Source of the DNA: Desulforapulum autotrophicum
Lineage (GTDB): Bacteria > Desulfobacterota > Desulfobacteria > Desulfobacterales > Desulfolunaceae
Assembly: GCA_020723285.1 (NCBI GenBank)
Contig: DYJE01000007.1
Coordinates: forward strand, 1-64,000
DNA: 64,000 nt
Reading direction: 5' to 3'
Shown: positions 1-7,597 of the stretch, piece by piece
Layout: every line of letters starts with the position of its first letter
How positions within the stretch are numbered: position 1 is the stretch's first letter
The notes under the pieces: generated by a model
The model's database searches: none
What the model was told of the DNA's origin: nothing
The model's input: the letters and a program-made list of their open reading frames with translations, nothing else
Program-made: the position numbers and the translations under genes

Positions 1-33
1 TGTTATGAAATTCTACTTTTTACGAGTCCATCA
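1..33. repeat. Right end of another MITE-like repeat copy
   Basis: Bases 15-32 match the right terminus of the 150-bp element at 150-299 (a tract of the form ACTTTTTACGAGTCCATC), so the window opens inside or just at the edge of a third copy. It is followed by AACATCCAACATCGAATG, the complement of the GATGTT-type short repeats that surround the other copies. Only the end is visible. Confidence 0.6.
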
Positions 34-149
34 ACATCCAACATCGAATGAAGGATAACTCCATTTTTATATGTTGAATGTTCGGAGTATTAGCTATCCA
101 TGCGGAAATGGTGATCCTGCAGCACATTCACCATTCGATGTTGAGTGTT
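34..149. repeat. GATGTT-type short-repeat spacer
   Basis: Non-coding spacer whose two ends carry inverted versions of the same short repeat (ACATCCAACATCGAATG at the left, CCATTCGATGTTGAGTGTT at the right). This could form a long stem. No convincing gene is seen in it; short open frames here consist of repeat sequence. Confidence 0.55.
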
Positions 150-299
150 GATGGCGTCGTAAAAAGTCCCATATGCGGCGTTATAGTGTTTGGCCAGACA
201 CTCGACATACTATATGTATGCCTTCGCGCCTGGCCAAACACTATGCCTTGCCTCTGGGCCTTTTTCCATAGCCATCGGGCGACTTTTTACGAGTCCATC
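150..299. mobile_element. MITE-like 150-bp non-coding element, copy A
   Basis: The element has terminal inverted repeats GATGGCGTCGTAAAAAGTC and its near-perfect complement (17 of 19 positions). Inside is a second inverted repeat, TAGTGTTTGGCCAG paired with CTGGCCAAACACTA. A copy of identical length with about one visible difference lies at 56639-56788. The sequence AGTGTT directly abuts both ends (144-149 and 300-305), consistent with a 6-bp target duplication, although the flanks are themselves repetitive. No coding capacity, so any movement would need a transposase supplied elsewhere. Confidence 0.75.
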
Positions 300-346
300 A
301 GTGTTCGATGTTCAAGATGTTCGATGTTCAAAAAAACCGCCGTCAA
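300..346. repeat. GATGTT-type short tandem repeats
   Basis: Units of the form TTCGATGTTCAAGATGTT run on from the right end of the MITE-like element. The same motif flanks copy B at 56.6 kb and forms an inverted pair at 62.5 kb. From 347 to 506 nothing recognisable is seen apart from the ribosome-binding site of the next gene. Confidence 0.55.
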
Positions 347-506
347 CCCTTTGACATCCTTAAGAAGCCAGCGCCCATGGCCGCGAACACCGTGAGACAA
401 CGAACCCACATCCCGAACAAACATTGTATTGACCCGTTCCGGCTTCTATACTATTTATTGAATTTGCTTATTTATCAAAAAAACATTCACCCGCGCGGGG
501 AGGGCC

Positions 507-692
507 ATGAACCGCCTGATCATACTTGTTTTGAGAATCATTCTGGGCATAGCGTTCGCCATTCTGCTGACCCGGTTATTTCATCCTGAAAAAGGGTTTG
601 TTTTTATAGCGGGAATCGCTGTTCTCCTTGTGGGTTTTTCCTATCTGTCGTCGGCCATGCGGACCCGGAAGAAAAAGGAGCCGAACCGATGA
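507..692 (+). CDS. Small two-helix membrane protein upstream of selB
   Basis: A 61-residue protein with two hydrophobic segments (about residues 4-23 and 31-49) and a strongly basic C-terminus (RTRKKKEPNR), predicted to sit in the inner membrane. I do not recognise a family. The start is supported by GGGAGG just upstream. Its stop overlaps the selB start in an ATGA arrangement, so the two are very likely cotranscribed and translationally coupled. Nothing in the sequence ties it to selenocysteine insertion beyond this position. Confidence 0.7.
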   Translation: MNRLIILVLRIILGIAFAILLTRLFHPEKGFVFIAGIAVLLVGFSYLSSAMRTRKKKEPNR

Positions 693-2605
693 AGCAGATC
701 GTTTTGGGAACAGCCGGACATATCGACCACGGGAAGACAAGCCTGATCAAAGCCCTCACCGGCATCGAAACCGACCGTCTGAAAGAGGAAAAAGCGCGGG
801 GCATCACCATCGAGCTGGGATTTGCCTCCATGGATCTCCCCAGCGGACAGCACCTGGGCATCGTGGATGTTCCGGGTCATGAAAAATTCGTGAAAAACAT
901 GGTGGCCGGAGCCACGGGCATCGACATGGTGGCCATGGTCATCGCCGCGGACGAGGGCGTCATGCCCCAGACCCGTGAACACATGGAGATCTGCACCCTT
1001 CTGGGCATCCGCCACGGCATGGTGGTGATGACGAAAAAAGACATGGTGGACGAGGAGTGGCTGGATCTGGTCACTGAAGATATAAGGAACTTCGTCAAAG
1101 GCACCTTTCTCGAAGACGCCCCCATCATTCCTGTTTCGTCCATGACCGGCGACGGGCTTCCCGAGCTGATCAAAACCATGGATGACATTGCGGCGCAGAT
1201 TCCTGAACGTACATCCACCGGGCTTTTCCGCCTTCCGGTGGACCGGGTGTTTACCATGAAGGGTTTCGGCACGGTTATCACCGGCACTGTGGCTTCCGGG
1301 ACCATCAGAGTGGGTGAAACCATCATGATTTACCCCTCCATGGTCACGTCCAAAGTGCGGGGTATTCAGGTGCACAATGTCAGCACCGAATCCGCCGCCT
1401 CCGGCATGAGAACGGCCATCAATTTCCAGGGGCTTGAAAAAACGGCCATCGAGCGCGGCGAGGTGGTTTCCGTTCCCGAGGGTATGCGGAACAGCCATCT
1501 GGTGGACGCACGGATGCATTATCTTTCCAGCAACAAGAAACCCCTGAAAAACAGGACCCGCATCCGTTTTCATACCGGGACCTGCGAGATCATGGGCAAC
1601 CTGATCCTTCTGGAATCGGAAACCCTGGACCCCGGAGAGACAGCGGTGGTTCAGATCCGTCTGGAATCCCCGGTGGCCTGCGTGAAAGACGACCGTTACG
1701 TGGTCCGCAGTTATTCTCCGGTTCGGACCATTGCCGGCGGCGAGATTCTGAACCCGTTTCCCGCCAAGCACAAACGGTTCAAGGACGACATCGTCTCCGG
1801 TCTCAAGGGCATCACCGAGCAGGACCTTGACAGCATCATTTCGTTTCACTGCTCTCAGGCCGGTTTCAGGGGCCTGACGTTTAACGACCTGAAACTCATG
1901 ACCAATACGTCGGACAAGAAACTCCAGACGGCGGTGTCCGGTCTCCTGACCCACAAACGGCTGATCCAGACGGACAAGGAAACCCGGACATTTATATTCA
2001 AGGATGTTTTCGACAGCCTGAACACCATGGCCACGGAATACCTGACGAACTACCACGCGGCCAACCCTCTTCGGGAGGGGATGCCCAAAGGCGAACTCAA
2101 GTCGAAGTTCTCTCTGGATCTGGGGGTCAAGCTGTTCAATCTGATGATCAACCATCTTGTCACGACAGGTGCCTTGGTTCAGGAAAACGATACCGTTCGC
2201 CTTGCCGGGTATAAAGTGGCCTTGAAAGTCGATCAGGCCGACATGCGGAAGAAAATCCTTGACGCATATGTGGAAACAGGGATCACACCTCCGTATTTCA
2301 AGAGCCTGGTGACGGAAACATTGGGCTATGATCCGGATCAGGCCAAAGATGTGCTGATGCTTCTGGTGAACGAGAAAAAGCTTGTCAAAATTAAAGAGGA
2401 TCTTTATTTTCATGCTGACGCTCTCGACGCTCTCCAAAAGAAACTGGTGGAGTTCCTCACCGTCAACACGTCGATCGACGCGCCCCAGTTCAAGGACCTG
2501 ACCGGTGGAATCGCGCGGAAATACCTGATTCCCATCCTTGAATACTTCGACATGAAAAACATCACCATCAGGGTCGGGGACACACGGCAGCTTCGAAGCC
2601 GTTAA
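689..2605 (+). CDS. selB: Selenocysteine-specific elongation factor SelB
   Basis: SelB carries Sec-tRNA(Sec) in its GTP form and binds the SECIS hairpin in selenoprotein mRNAs through C-terminal winged helices, delivering selenocysteine at UGA. The 638 residues fit (E. coli SelB is 614). The N-terminal GTPase shows G1 AGHIDHGKTSL, G2 RGITIELGF, G3 DVPGHEKFVKNM and G4 TKKD. EF-Tu-like beta barrels follow, and the C-terminal half looks like the winged-helix array. No selA, selD or tRNA-Sec gene is visible here. A likely client, the UGA-containing hdrA at 53880-56312, is on the same segment, which supports active selenocysteine use. Confidence 0.96.
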   Translation: MKQIVLGTAGHIDHGKTSLIKALTGIETDRLKEEKARGITIELGFASMDLPSGQHLGIVDVPGHEKFVKNMVAGATGIDMVAMVIAADEGVMPQTREHMEICTLLGIRHGMVVMTKKDMVDEEWLDLVTEDIRNFVKGTFLEDAPIIPVSSMTGDGLPELIKTMDDIAAQIPERTSTGLFRLPVDRVFTMKGFGTVITGTVASGTIRVGETIMIYPSMVTSKVRGIQVHNVSTESAASGMRTAINFQGLEKTAIERGEVVSVPEGMRNSHLVDARMHYLSSNKKPLKNRTRIRFHTGTCEIMGNLILLESETLDPGETAVVQIRLESPVACVKDDRYVVRSYSPVRTIAGGEILNPFPAKHKRFKDDIVSGLKGITEQDLDSIISFHCSQAGFRGLTFNDLKLMTNTSDKKLQTAVSGLLTHKRLIQTDKETRTFIFKDVFDSLNTMATEYLTNYHAANPLREGMPKGELKSKFSLDLGVKLFNLMINHLVTTGALVQENDTVRLAGYKVALKVDQADMRKKILDAYVETGITPPYFKSLVTETLGYDPDQAKDVLMLLVNEKKLVKIKEDLYFHADALDALQKKLVEFLTVNTSIDAPQFKDLTGGIARKYLIPILEYFDMKNITIRVGDTRQLRSR

Positions 2606-2748
2606 GAACCCAAGGCTCATGATGCGGGTATAAAATATTTTGACATTCGGATAAAATAATTTCATATTTTCAGGGTTTCATGGGATCCATACATAACGAT
2701 TGACGGCAGATGGCCCATTTGGACATCCAACGACAGTGAGGAGCGGTG

Positions 2749-4029
2749 ATGAGCAAGAACAAAGTGAAAGGAAACAATGGAAATTCGGAAAAGGCCGGTT
2801 TCGGGACCTATGCCTCTTTGCGTATTGTGATAGGTATTGTGGTTGTCATGGGGTGTCTGTGGCTCGGTGCAGCGGGCATCGCGTTTTTCACCGAAGGTGA
2901 GAATGGGAAGTCCAAATACAGGGAAACCGTTGAACAATACCCCCTGATGGAAAAAGCCGACGGCATGATCCATGGGTTTGCAGCAGGTGACGAACACGGA
3001 GAGTCTGAAGGGGAGAAAAAAATGAAGTCGTCCGAAGCCTTGGATATGGTTCAGGACAAAATTGAAAACCCCGGTTTGGAATCAGGCTATTTCCACAGCC
3101 AGTTTCTGGGTGAACACGAGTCGGCGTCCATCGATACACGGGATGTCCCCACCGCCGTTCATCCGGTTGAAGAACCTGCTTCGGGCGGTCACGGTGCTGA
3201 AGGTGAAGCGGCCGAAGGCCATGGCTCTGGCGGTCATGAGGCTTCAGCCCCCACAAAGGTCATGACCCGGAAAGTGATTGGGGTGGCGTTTGTGGAAGCT
3301 CTGGTCGAACCCCTTGAGAGTGAGCTTCACAGCTTCTGGGGCTGGCGTCCCAACGATCTCTGGATCACGAAACTGGGGAGGGACAACGCGGAAAACTACC
3401 AGCTGGGCGTCCGGGAAATCACCCGCCGCTCTGCGGATATTCTGGCGGAACGCATTGCCCGTACCGGCAGCAACGTGTCGTACAACAAGTACTTAAACGA
3501 TGCGGTAAACAGTCTGACGGTTGACCCCGGAAGCTACTGGTGGCCCTCCGCCGAGCGCGAATACCAGCGTGCCATTGACAATTTGAGAAAATACAAGGAG
3601 CAGCTGGCCAGGGGCGAGGAATCGTTCTACACCCGTCCGGACAATCTGATTCCCCTGCTCATCGAATACCGTACCCGCCTGGGGGACTGCGACAACAAAC
3701 TGGTCCGTCTTGAAGGTGTTCCAGCCACTCAGGTCAGCACCTTCGAAGCGGATGACCGTTTCTATTACGCCAAAGGTCTGGCCGCCGCCATGCTTCCCGT
3801 GCTGGAGGCGATTCAAGAGGATTTCTACCTGAGCCTGAAAACACGGGACGGCATCGAAACCCTCCACCATGCCATCGAATCCTGCAAAGGTGCGGCCCAC
3901 ATGTCTCCGTGGATCGTTCTTGAAGGGAATTACAACGGTTTTCTTGCCAACCACAGGGCCAATATGTCGACCTATATCAGCCACGCCCGGTTTTACATCG
4001 GCGTCCTGATCACCACCCTTTCCACCTGA
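2749..4029 (+). CDS. DUF2333 family membrane-anchored protein
   Basis: A 426-residue protein with one N-terminal transmembrane helix (about residues 24-47), a low-complexity linker rich in Gly, His and Glu (about 140-165), and a conserved C-terminal domain containing WGWRPNDLW and KLGRDNAENYQLGVREITR. These match what I recall of DUF2333. The function of that family is unknown. I chose ATG at 2749 over GTG at 2746 because GAGGAG upstream is better spaced. The topology suggests a periplasmic domain tethered to the inner membrane. It stands alone between selB and a repeat region. Confidence 0.8.
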   Translation: MSKNKVKGNNGNSEKAGFGTYASLRIVIGIVVVMGCLWLGAAGIAFFTEGENGKSKYRETVEQYPLMEKADGMIHGFAAGDEHGESEGEKKMKSSEALDMVQDKIENPGLESGYFHSQFLGEHESASIDTRDVPTAVHPVEEPASGGHGAEGEAAEGHGSGGHEASAPTKVMTRKVIGVAFVEALVEPLESELHSFWGWRPNDLWITKLGRDNAENYQLGVREITRRSADILAERIARTGSNVSYNKYLNDAVNSLTVDPGSYWWPSAEREYQRAIDNLRKYKEQLARGEESFYTRPDNLIPLLIEYRTRLGDCDNKLVRLEGVPATQVSTFEADDRFYYAKGLAAAMLPVLEAIQEDFYLSLKTRDGIETLHHAIESCKGAAHMSPWIVLEGNYNGFLANHRANMSTYISHARFYIGVLITTLST

Positions 4030-4035
4030 TTCGTG

Positions 4036-4100
4036 CCTTCAACCCGACCCGCGATAGCTGCAAGCCCATCGTAGGTCGGGTTCAAAAACCCGACAAAAGC
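4036..4100. repeat. REP-like palindrome (CGGGTT variant)
   Basis: AACCCGACCCGCGAT at the left and GTAGGTCGGGTTC...AACCCGAC at the right belong to a palindrome family found at several intergenic places in the window. The stem GTCGGGTT/AACCCGAC is perfect. It lies just after the stop of the DUF2333 gene. Confidence 0.6.
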
Positions 4101-4122
4101 CCCGATCCTTTGAATAATCGGA

Positions 4123-4159
4123 CAGTTTCAATACATCGATGCCCGATGCATTGAAACTG
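4123..4159. repeat. Perfect 10-bp inverted repeat
   Basis: CAGTTTCAAT (4123-4132) and ATTGAAACTG (4150-4159) are exact complements. The loop contains a second short stem (CATCG/CGATG). It is in the spacer between converging genes. No poly-T run follows, so it is not a standard terminator. Confidence 0.5.
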
Positions 4160-4194
4160 CCGATGCGTCCCATGCATTCAAGGCTGCCGTTTTG

Positions 4195-4247
4195 TAAGGA
4201 AGGGACCATGTGTCGGCTTTCGTGCCTTCAAGCCGACCTGCGATGAT
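4195..4247. repeat. REP-like palindrome (CGGCTT variant)
   Basis: A copy of the dispersed palindrome: lead GGGACCATGTGTCGGCTT, loop, then AAGCCGACCTGCGATGATT. The stem base is C:G swapped compared with the GGGTT variants at 4.0 and 56.4 kb, so pairing is retained. Confidence 0.6.
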
Positions 4248-4267
4248 TGCTGCGATGGGTTGCCGAT

Positions 4268-6310
4268 TCAAAGCTGAGCCAGCTTGTCCACATCCACGAT
4301 GAGACCTACGGTGCCGTCGGGCATGATGGCTGCCCCGGATATTCCGGCGCTGTACGTGAATCCTTCACCGAGATTTTTAATGACGATCTGCTGTTTGCCG
4401 AGGATTTCATCCACCAGAAGGGCGATGCGGCGAGAACCGCTTTCAACCACCACCATGAGTCGGGCCGCTTGGTCATCACGGTTGCATTCCAATCCCAGCC
4501 ATTCGCCGAGATCGATCAGCGGCATGATTTTCCCCTGAATCAGGATGGTTTTTTCCCTGCTGATGAGGGAGGTCATGTTCCTTGCGTCCAATGTGCACGA
4601 GGTGACGATGGAAAGGGTGGGGATGATGTAACGATCCTGACCTGTCCGGACGATCATTCCGTCGATGATGGCGAGGGTGAGGGGGATCTTGAGGATGAAC
4701 ACACAGCCTTTGCCTTCCTCTGACCGGCACTCGATCTGGCCGTTCAGGGACTCCACCACGTCCTTGACCACATTCATGCCCTGGCCTCTGCCGGAGAGAT
4801 CCGTGACCTGTTCTGCCGTCGAAAATCCGGGTTTGAAAATAAGGTTGTGGATTTCAGCGTCGCTCAAGGCAGTTTCATCCGCGATCAGGCCGACCTGTTT
4901 CGCTTTGTCGATGATGGCGTGTTTGTTCAGGCCTTTGCCGTCATCCGTGATTTCAATGTGAACGTATCCGCTTTTGTGAAACGCGTTGATACGAATGTTG
5001 CCATGGGGTGTTTTACCGCAGCGGGTCCGGGCTTCTTCCGAACTTTCGATGCCGTGGTCAACGGCGTTCCTGATGATATGAAGAAGGGGCTCACCCATTT
5101 TATCCACCAGGGTTTTGTCAAGTTCCGTTTCTTCTCCATGCACTTCGCATTCCACCTTTTTACCGGATTTTTTCGAAGTGTCACGGACAAGCCGGATCAT
5201 TTTCTGAAATGTTTCTTTGATGGGCACCATGCGGAGCATCAGGCCCGCTTCATGAAGTGACCGTGTGATTTTATCCATCTGGCTGATGTTCTTGATCAGC
5301 GACTGGGATTGAATGGAACGGATTTCCGTGGATTGAACCACCATGGTTTCTGCGATGACCAGCTCGCCGATCATGTCGATGAGCCTGTCAAGGCGTTCAG
5401 CGTCAATGCGGATAGACTGCCGCATGCGGGTTTCGGAAGGAACAGTCGTCGTGTCGGCTACAGTCTGTTTGATTTCATCGGGTTTTTTACCTGTGTTCCG
5501 GGTCTGATCCAAAGCTGAAAGATGATGTTTTGCCAGAGAATCGATAAGGGGGGATACAGGGTCCGGCTGAGAGACGTTTTCACCTTTGGACCAGGCGTTT
5601 GTTCGCCTGAGCCAGTCGACGACGGAAAACAAGAGATCGATTTTTCCCTTCAGGCTTTCCGACTCCAGGAGCTCTTCGGTCACATGGCAGAGACGCTCAG
5701 TTTCCGAAAGGTTCATGAATCCCGCTTCGCCTTTCTGGGTATGGAACAGGCGTTTCAGTTCCTGAAGAAGATCGGGGTCTTCGTTTTTTTCAAGGCTCAG
5801 AAGTTTTTCTTCGATCTGGTCAATCACCAGGGTCTGCAATTCAAGGAATTCGGCGAAAAGATCCATATCGAGATGGGCCGGGAGGGCGTCCGGATGACGG
5901 AGACAACCCTGGACCTGTGCCCCGTCCGGGGGGACAGGTTCCAGGGCGGGTGGGGTATCAGAAGGCTCCGGCGGTTCTGCAAGAAAGTCCTCCCATCGTT
6001 TCCTGAACGTCATGGAGCTGAAATCGTAATCGTTGCGGGCATGGATCTGAAGGTCTGACAGAAACGAACCCATATATGACAGAAAATCATCCCGTGACGT
6101 CGCATCCGATGAAAAATGATGTTCAGCCTGAGCAAGGAACTCCCGGGTCGTGGATTCAAGAACTGTCTGGCCGTTATCTTTGGCCCAGACGGCGATATCA
6201 TCGAACAGGGTCACAAGGCTTCGGAGTTGTTCGGTGTCTTCAGGCTCCATAAGGATAAACTGGACTGAAATGGACTCGATTCGTTGCGATAGAAGTTCAT
6301 TGGTCAGCAT
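4268..6310 (-). CDS. cheA: Orphan CheA-type chemotaxis histidine kinase
   Basis: A 680-residue cytoplasmic histidine kinase of the CheA class. It has an Hpt domain with the phospho-accepting His at about residue 190 in FHTQKGEAGFMN, a dimerisation region around 305-370, and a HATPase domain (N box HIIRNAVDHGIE, G1 DDGKGL, G2 GFSTAEQVTDLSGRGQG). A CheW-like regulatory domain fills the last 130 residues. The first 150 residues before the Hpt are not recognised. No cheW, cheY, cheR or receptor genes lie nearby, so the partner system must be elsewhere. It could control chemotaxis, type IV pili or another output. A clear promoter lies upstream. Confidence 0.9.
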   Translation of the reverse strand: MLTNELLSQRIESISVQFILMEPEDTEQLRSLVTLFDDIAVWAKDNGQTVLESTTREFLAQAEHHFSSDATSRDDFLSYMGSFLSDLQIHARNDYDFSSMTFRKRWEDFLAEPPEPSDTPPALEPVPPDGAQVQGCLRHPDALPAHLDMDLFAEFLELQTLVIDQIEEKLLSLEKNEDPDLLQELKRLFHTQKGEAGFMNLSETERLCHVTEELLESESLKGKIDLLFSVVDWLRRTNAWSKGENVSQPDPVSPLIDSLAKHHLSALDQTRNTGKKPDEIKQTVADTTTVPSETRMRQSIRIDAERLDRLIDMIGELVIAETMVVQSTEIRSIQSQSLIKNISQMDKITRSLHEAGLMLRMVPIKETFQKMIRLVRDTSKKSGKKVECEVHGEETELDKTLVDKMGEPLLHIIRNAVDHGIESSEEARTRCGKTPHGNIRINAFHKSGYVHIEITDDGKGLNKHAIIDKAKQVGLIADETALSDAEIHNLIFKPGFSTAEQVTDLSGRGQGMNVVKDVVESLNGQIECRSEEGKGCVFILKIPLTLAIIDGMIVRTGQDRYIIPTLSIVTSCTLDARNMTSLISREKTILIQGKIMPLIDLGEWLGLECNRDDQAARLMVVVESGSRRIALLVDEILGKQQIVIKNLGEGFTYSAGISGAAIMPDGTVGLIVDVDKLAQL

Positions 6311-6387
6311 GGTTCGTCACATTTATATGAATGATTCTGGGTTGGAACTTGGATGGCCGTCGACATTCTGTTTTGACTTGGGGATAA

Positions 6388-6416
6388 ATTATACAGAAGA
6401 GAATACCTGATGTAAA
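6388..6416 (-). promoter_or_regulatory. Predicted sigma-70 promoter of cheA
   Basis: On the minus strand TTTACA (6416-6411) and TATAAT (6393-6388) are separated by 17 bp. Transcription would start near 6381, about 70 nt before the cheA start codon. The remainder of 6311-6525 shows nothing else. Confidence 0.6.
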
Positions 6417-6531
6417 GAATCTTGGCGTATCACCGCGGCCTGTCATGGTTAAGACCAGGCCTTAAGGCTCTCTGTGAGTATGGGATTGCCCGATTATTTC
6501 AAAGGCAGTTTTTTTTATAACAGCGCAAATG

Positions 6532-6566
6532 AAAAAGCCGGATCGTCAACAACCGATCCGGCTTTC
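6532..6566 (-). terminator. Rho-independent terminator after the riboswitch-controlled gene
   Basis: Arms AAAGCCGGATCG and CGATCCGGCTTT (12 bp, perfect) with an 8-nt loop, followed on the minus strand by a U run. It lies 30 nt after the stop of the gene at 6596-7054. Confidence 0.85.
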
Positions 6567-6595
6567 GGAGAAAGGTAAAAGAGGACGCCGGGCAA

Positions 6596-7054
6596 CTAAA
6601 ACGTTGTCACACGCACAGTGCCATGAACATCAACAGTCATATGGCCCACTCCAAACGTCCCGAGGGATGCGCCTGAAGCGATTTCGGTCCCAAGGCGGAC
6701 CGTGGTGGCCAGATTGCGGATATCCACAATCCGTCCGTCCAGGGTGCATTCGTAACCCATGGCACCGCTTTCGGTGACGATATGGGTGACTGCCTTGGGA
6801 TCAATGCCGATCTGACCTTGATACGTGATATCGGTGAAGCTGAGATAGCCGCCATGGCCCCCGAAATAATAAGCTCCGGTTGCTTGGTCATGGTTTATCT
6901 GAACAAGGCCCAAAAGATCCGAAAATCCTGCCTGGGCCGTGATATTAGCCAGTTCTGCATCTGACATGCGGACAGCATTTGCAAAACCCGATGTAGGAAG
7001 GGCGAACAGACATATGGCACATATGATGGTTGTAAAATAACGAAGATTTCTCAT
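6596..7054 (-). CDS. Secreted FilA-like protein under a four-aptamer riboswitch array
   Basis: A 152-residue exported protein. A signal peptide (about residues 1-25, ending SGFANA) is followed at once by VRMSDAELANITAQAGF, the N-terminal motif shared by seven proteins in this window and similar to the FilA/DUF6160-type family I recall from Acinetobacter. The remainder is predicted beta-rich, with Gly/Thr-rich strands and an end of the form VRVTTF. The function is unknown; a surface fibre, adhesin or coat component is a reasonable guess. The ribosome site AAAGGAG is well placed. It is monocistronic, bounded by a terminator below and, above, by four tandem c-di-GMP-I aptamers, so second-messenger control of this one gene seems to be its main feature. 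Confidence 0.8.
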   Translation of the reverse strand: MRNLRYFTTIICAICLFALPTSGFANAVRMSDAELANITAQAGFSDLLGLVQINHDQATGAYYFGGHGGYLSFTDITYQGQIGIDPKAVTHIVTESGAMGYECTLDGRIVDIRNLATTVRLGTEIASGASLGTFGVGHMTVDVHGTVRVTTF

Positions 7055-7080
7055 GGCGAACTCCTTTCTGTGGTTATTCC

Positions 7081-7156
7081 TACAGGTAACCCGGCTGTCC
7101 TTGATTACAAGGACCCGTGGCTTTCCGTCCCAGAGTTACCTCTGGTTTGGCGTAGA
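7081..7156 (-). ncRNA. GEMM-I (c-di-GMP-I) riboswitch aptamer A, nearest the gene
   Basis: Reads on the minus strand GCCAAACC, a P2 hairpin CCAGAG-GUAA-CUCUGG with a GNRA loop, GGGACGGAAAGCC, ACGGGUCC, GGACAGCCGGGUUACC: the GEMM-I core. The G at the position equivalent to Vc2 G20 is kept, which favours c-di-GMP over cGAMP. P2 differs from its neighbours by a compensated base pair. Only about 25 nt separate it from the start codon, and GGUUA of its 3' strand could pair with UAACC just downstream (7072-7076), a possible switch helix. Confidence 0.9.
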
Positions 7157-7231
7157 GGAGGCGGCCCGGCTGTCCTTTGGCTAAGGACCCGTGGCTTTCC
7201 GTCCCAGGGTTACCCCTGGTTTGGCAGTCTC
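7157..7231 (-). ncRNA. GEMM-I riboswitch aptamer B
   Basis: Same core as aptamer A: GCCAAACC, P2 CCAGGG-GUAA-CCCUGG, GGGACGGAAAGCC, ACGGGUCC and GGACAGCCGGG. The final GGGUUACC is changed to GGGCCGCC, so this copy may be weaker or altered in its terminal stem. The G20-equivalent is kept, but the A18-equivalent is C. Confidence 0.85.
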
Positions 7232-7250
7232 ATTGTCAGTTAAAAATATT

Positions 7251-7327
7251 AACAGGTAACCCGGCTGTCCTTGATTACAAGGACCCGTGGCTTTCCGTCC
7301 CAGGGTCGCCCCTGGTTTGGCGTTGGT
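7251..7327 (-). ncRNA. GEMM-I riboswitch aptamer C
   Basis: Almost identical to aptamer A (same P3 loop UUGUAAUCAA). P2 is CCAGGG-GCGA-CCCUGG, so the loop is a different GNRA tetraloop. The GGGUUACC end and the G20-equivalent are present. Confidence 0.9.
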
Positions 7328-7402
7328 GAGGCAACCCGGCTGTCCTTTGGCTAAGGACCCGTGGCTTTCCGTCCCAGGGTTACCCCTGGTTTGGCATCAT
7401 GC
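7328..7402 (-). ncRNA. GEMM-I riboswitch aptamer D, transcribed first
   Basis: Almost identical to aptamer B in the P3 region (UUAGCCAAA). It has P2 CCAGGG-GUAA-CCCUGG, GGGACGGAAAGCC and GGACAGCCGGGUUGCC, and keeps the G20- and A18-equivalents. It is the first aptamer made as the leader is transcribed. Confidence 0.9.
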
Positions 7403-7421
7403 GCTTCGTCACTCTTTTACC

Positions 7422-7460
7422 CATGTTCCTTTTTTAATGAGATGCTTAAAAAAGAACATG
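7422..7460. repeat. Long AT-rich inverted repeat ahead of the riboswitch array
   Basis: CATGTTCCTTTTTTAA and TTAAAAAAGAACATG pair over 15 bp with one bulged base and a short loop. It sits between the stop of the propeller gene and the array. It could end transcription from the propeller gene or be an operator; a uridine run is inside the stem and not after it. From 7461 to 7597 nothing further is recognised. Confidence 0.5.
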
Positions 7461-7597
7461 GTCATCATGATTTTCAAAGAACAAAGGAGTGTCTGAATGT
7501 CAAAGGCAGTTTTCTACAGACGTACTTCGCTGTTTTTTTTATCGGAAGTACAAAGAAAAAACTGAAGAGGAAAAATGTCGTGGGGTGATTGAAATGA

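Noticed and set aside
78-589. Short open frames of 93-105 codons near the left end
   Set aside because: They consist of the MITE-like element and short repeats, and near-identical frames recur at copy B.
641-2665. A 674-codon open frame on the minus strand opposite selB
   Set aside because: It lies antisense to a clear selB, shows no known motif, and such long frames arise from codon bias. The plus-strand GTPase motifs decide the case.
7081-7156. GEMM-Ib (cGAMP-selective) assignment of the aptamers
   Set aside because: The position equivalent to G20 is G in all aptamers, while cGAMP-selective forms usually have A there. Binding data would be decisive.
7081-7402. Direct-repeat array suggestive of CRISPR
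   Set aside because: The repeat units are GEMM-I aptamers with conserved core and GNRA-capped stems; there are no uniform spacers and no cas genes.
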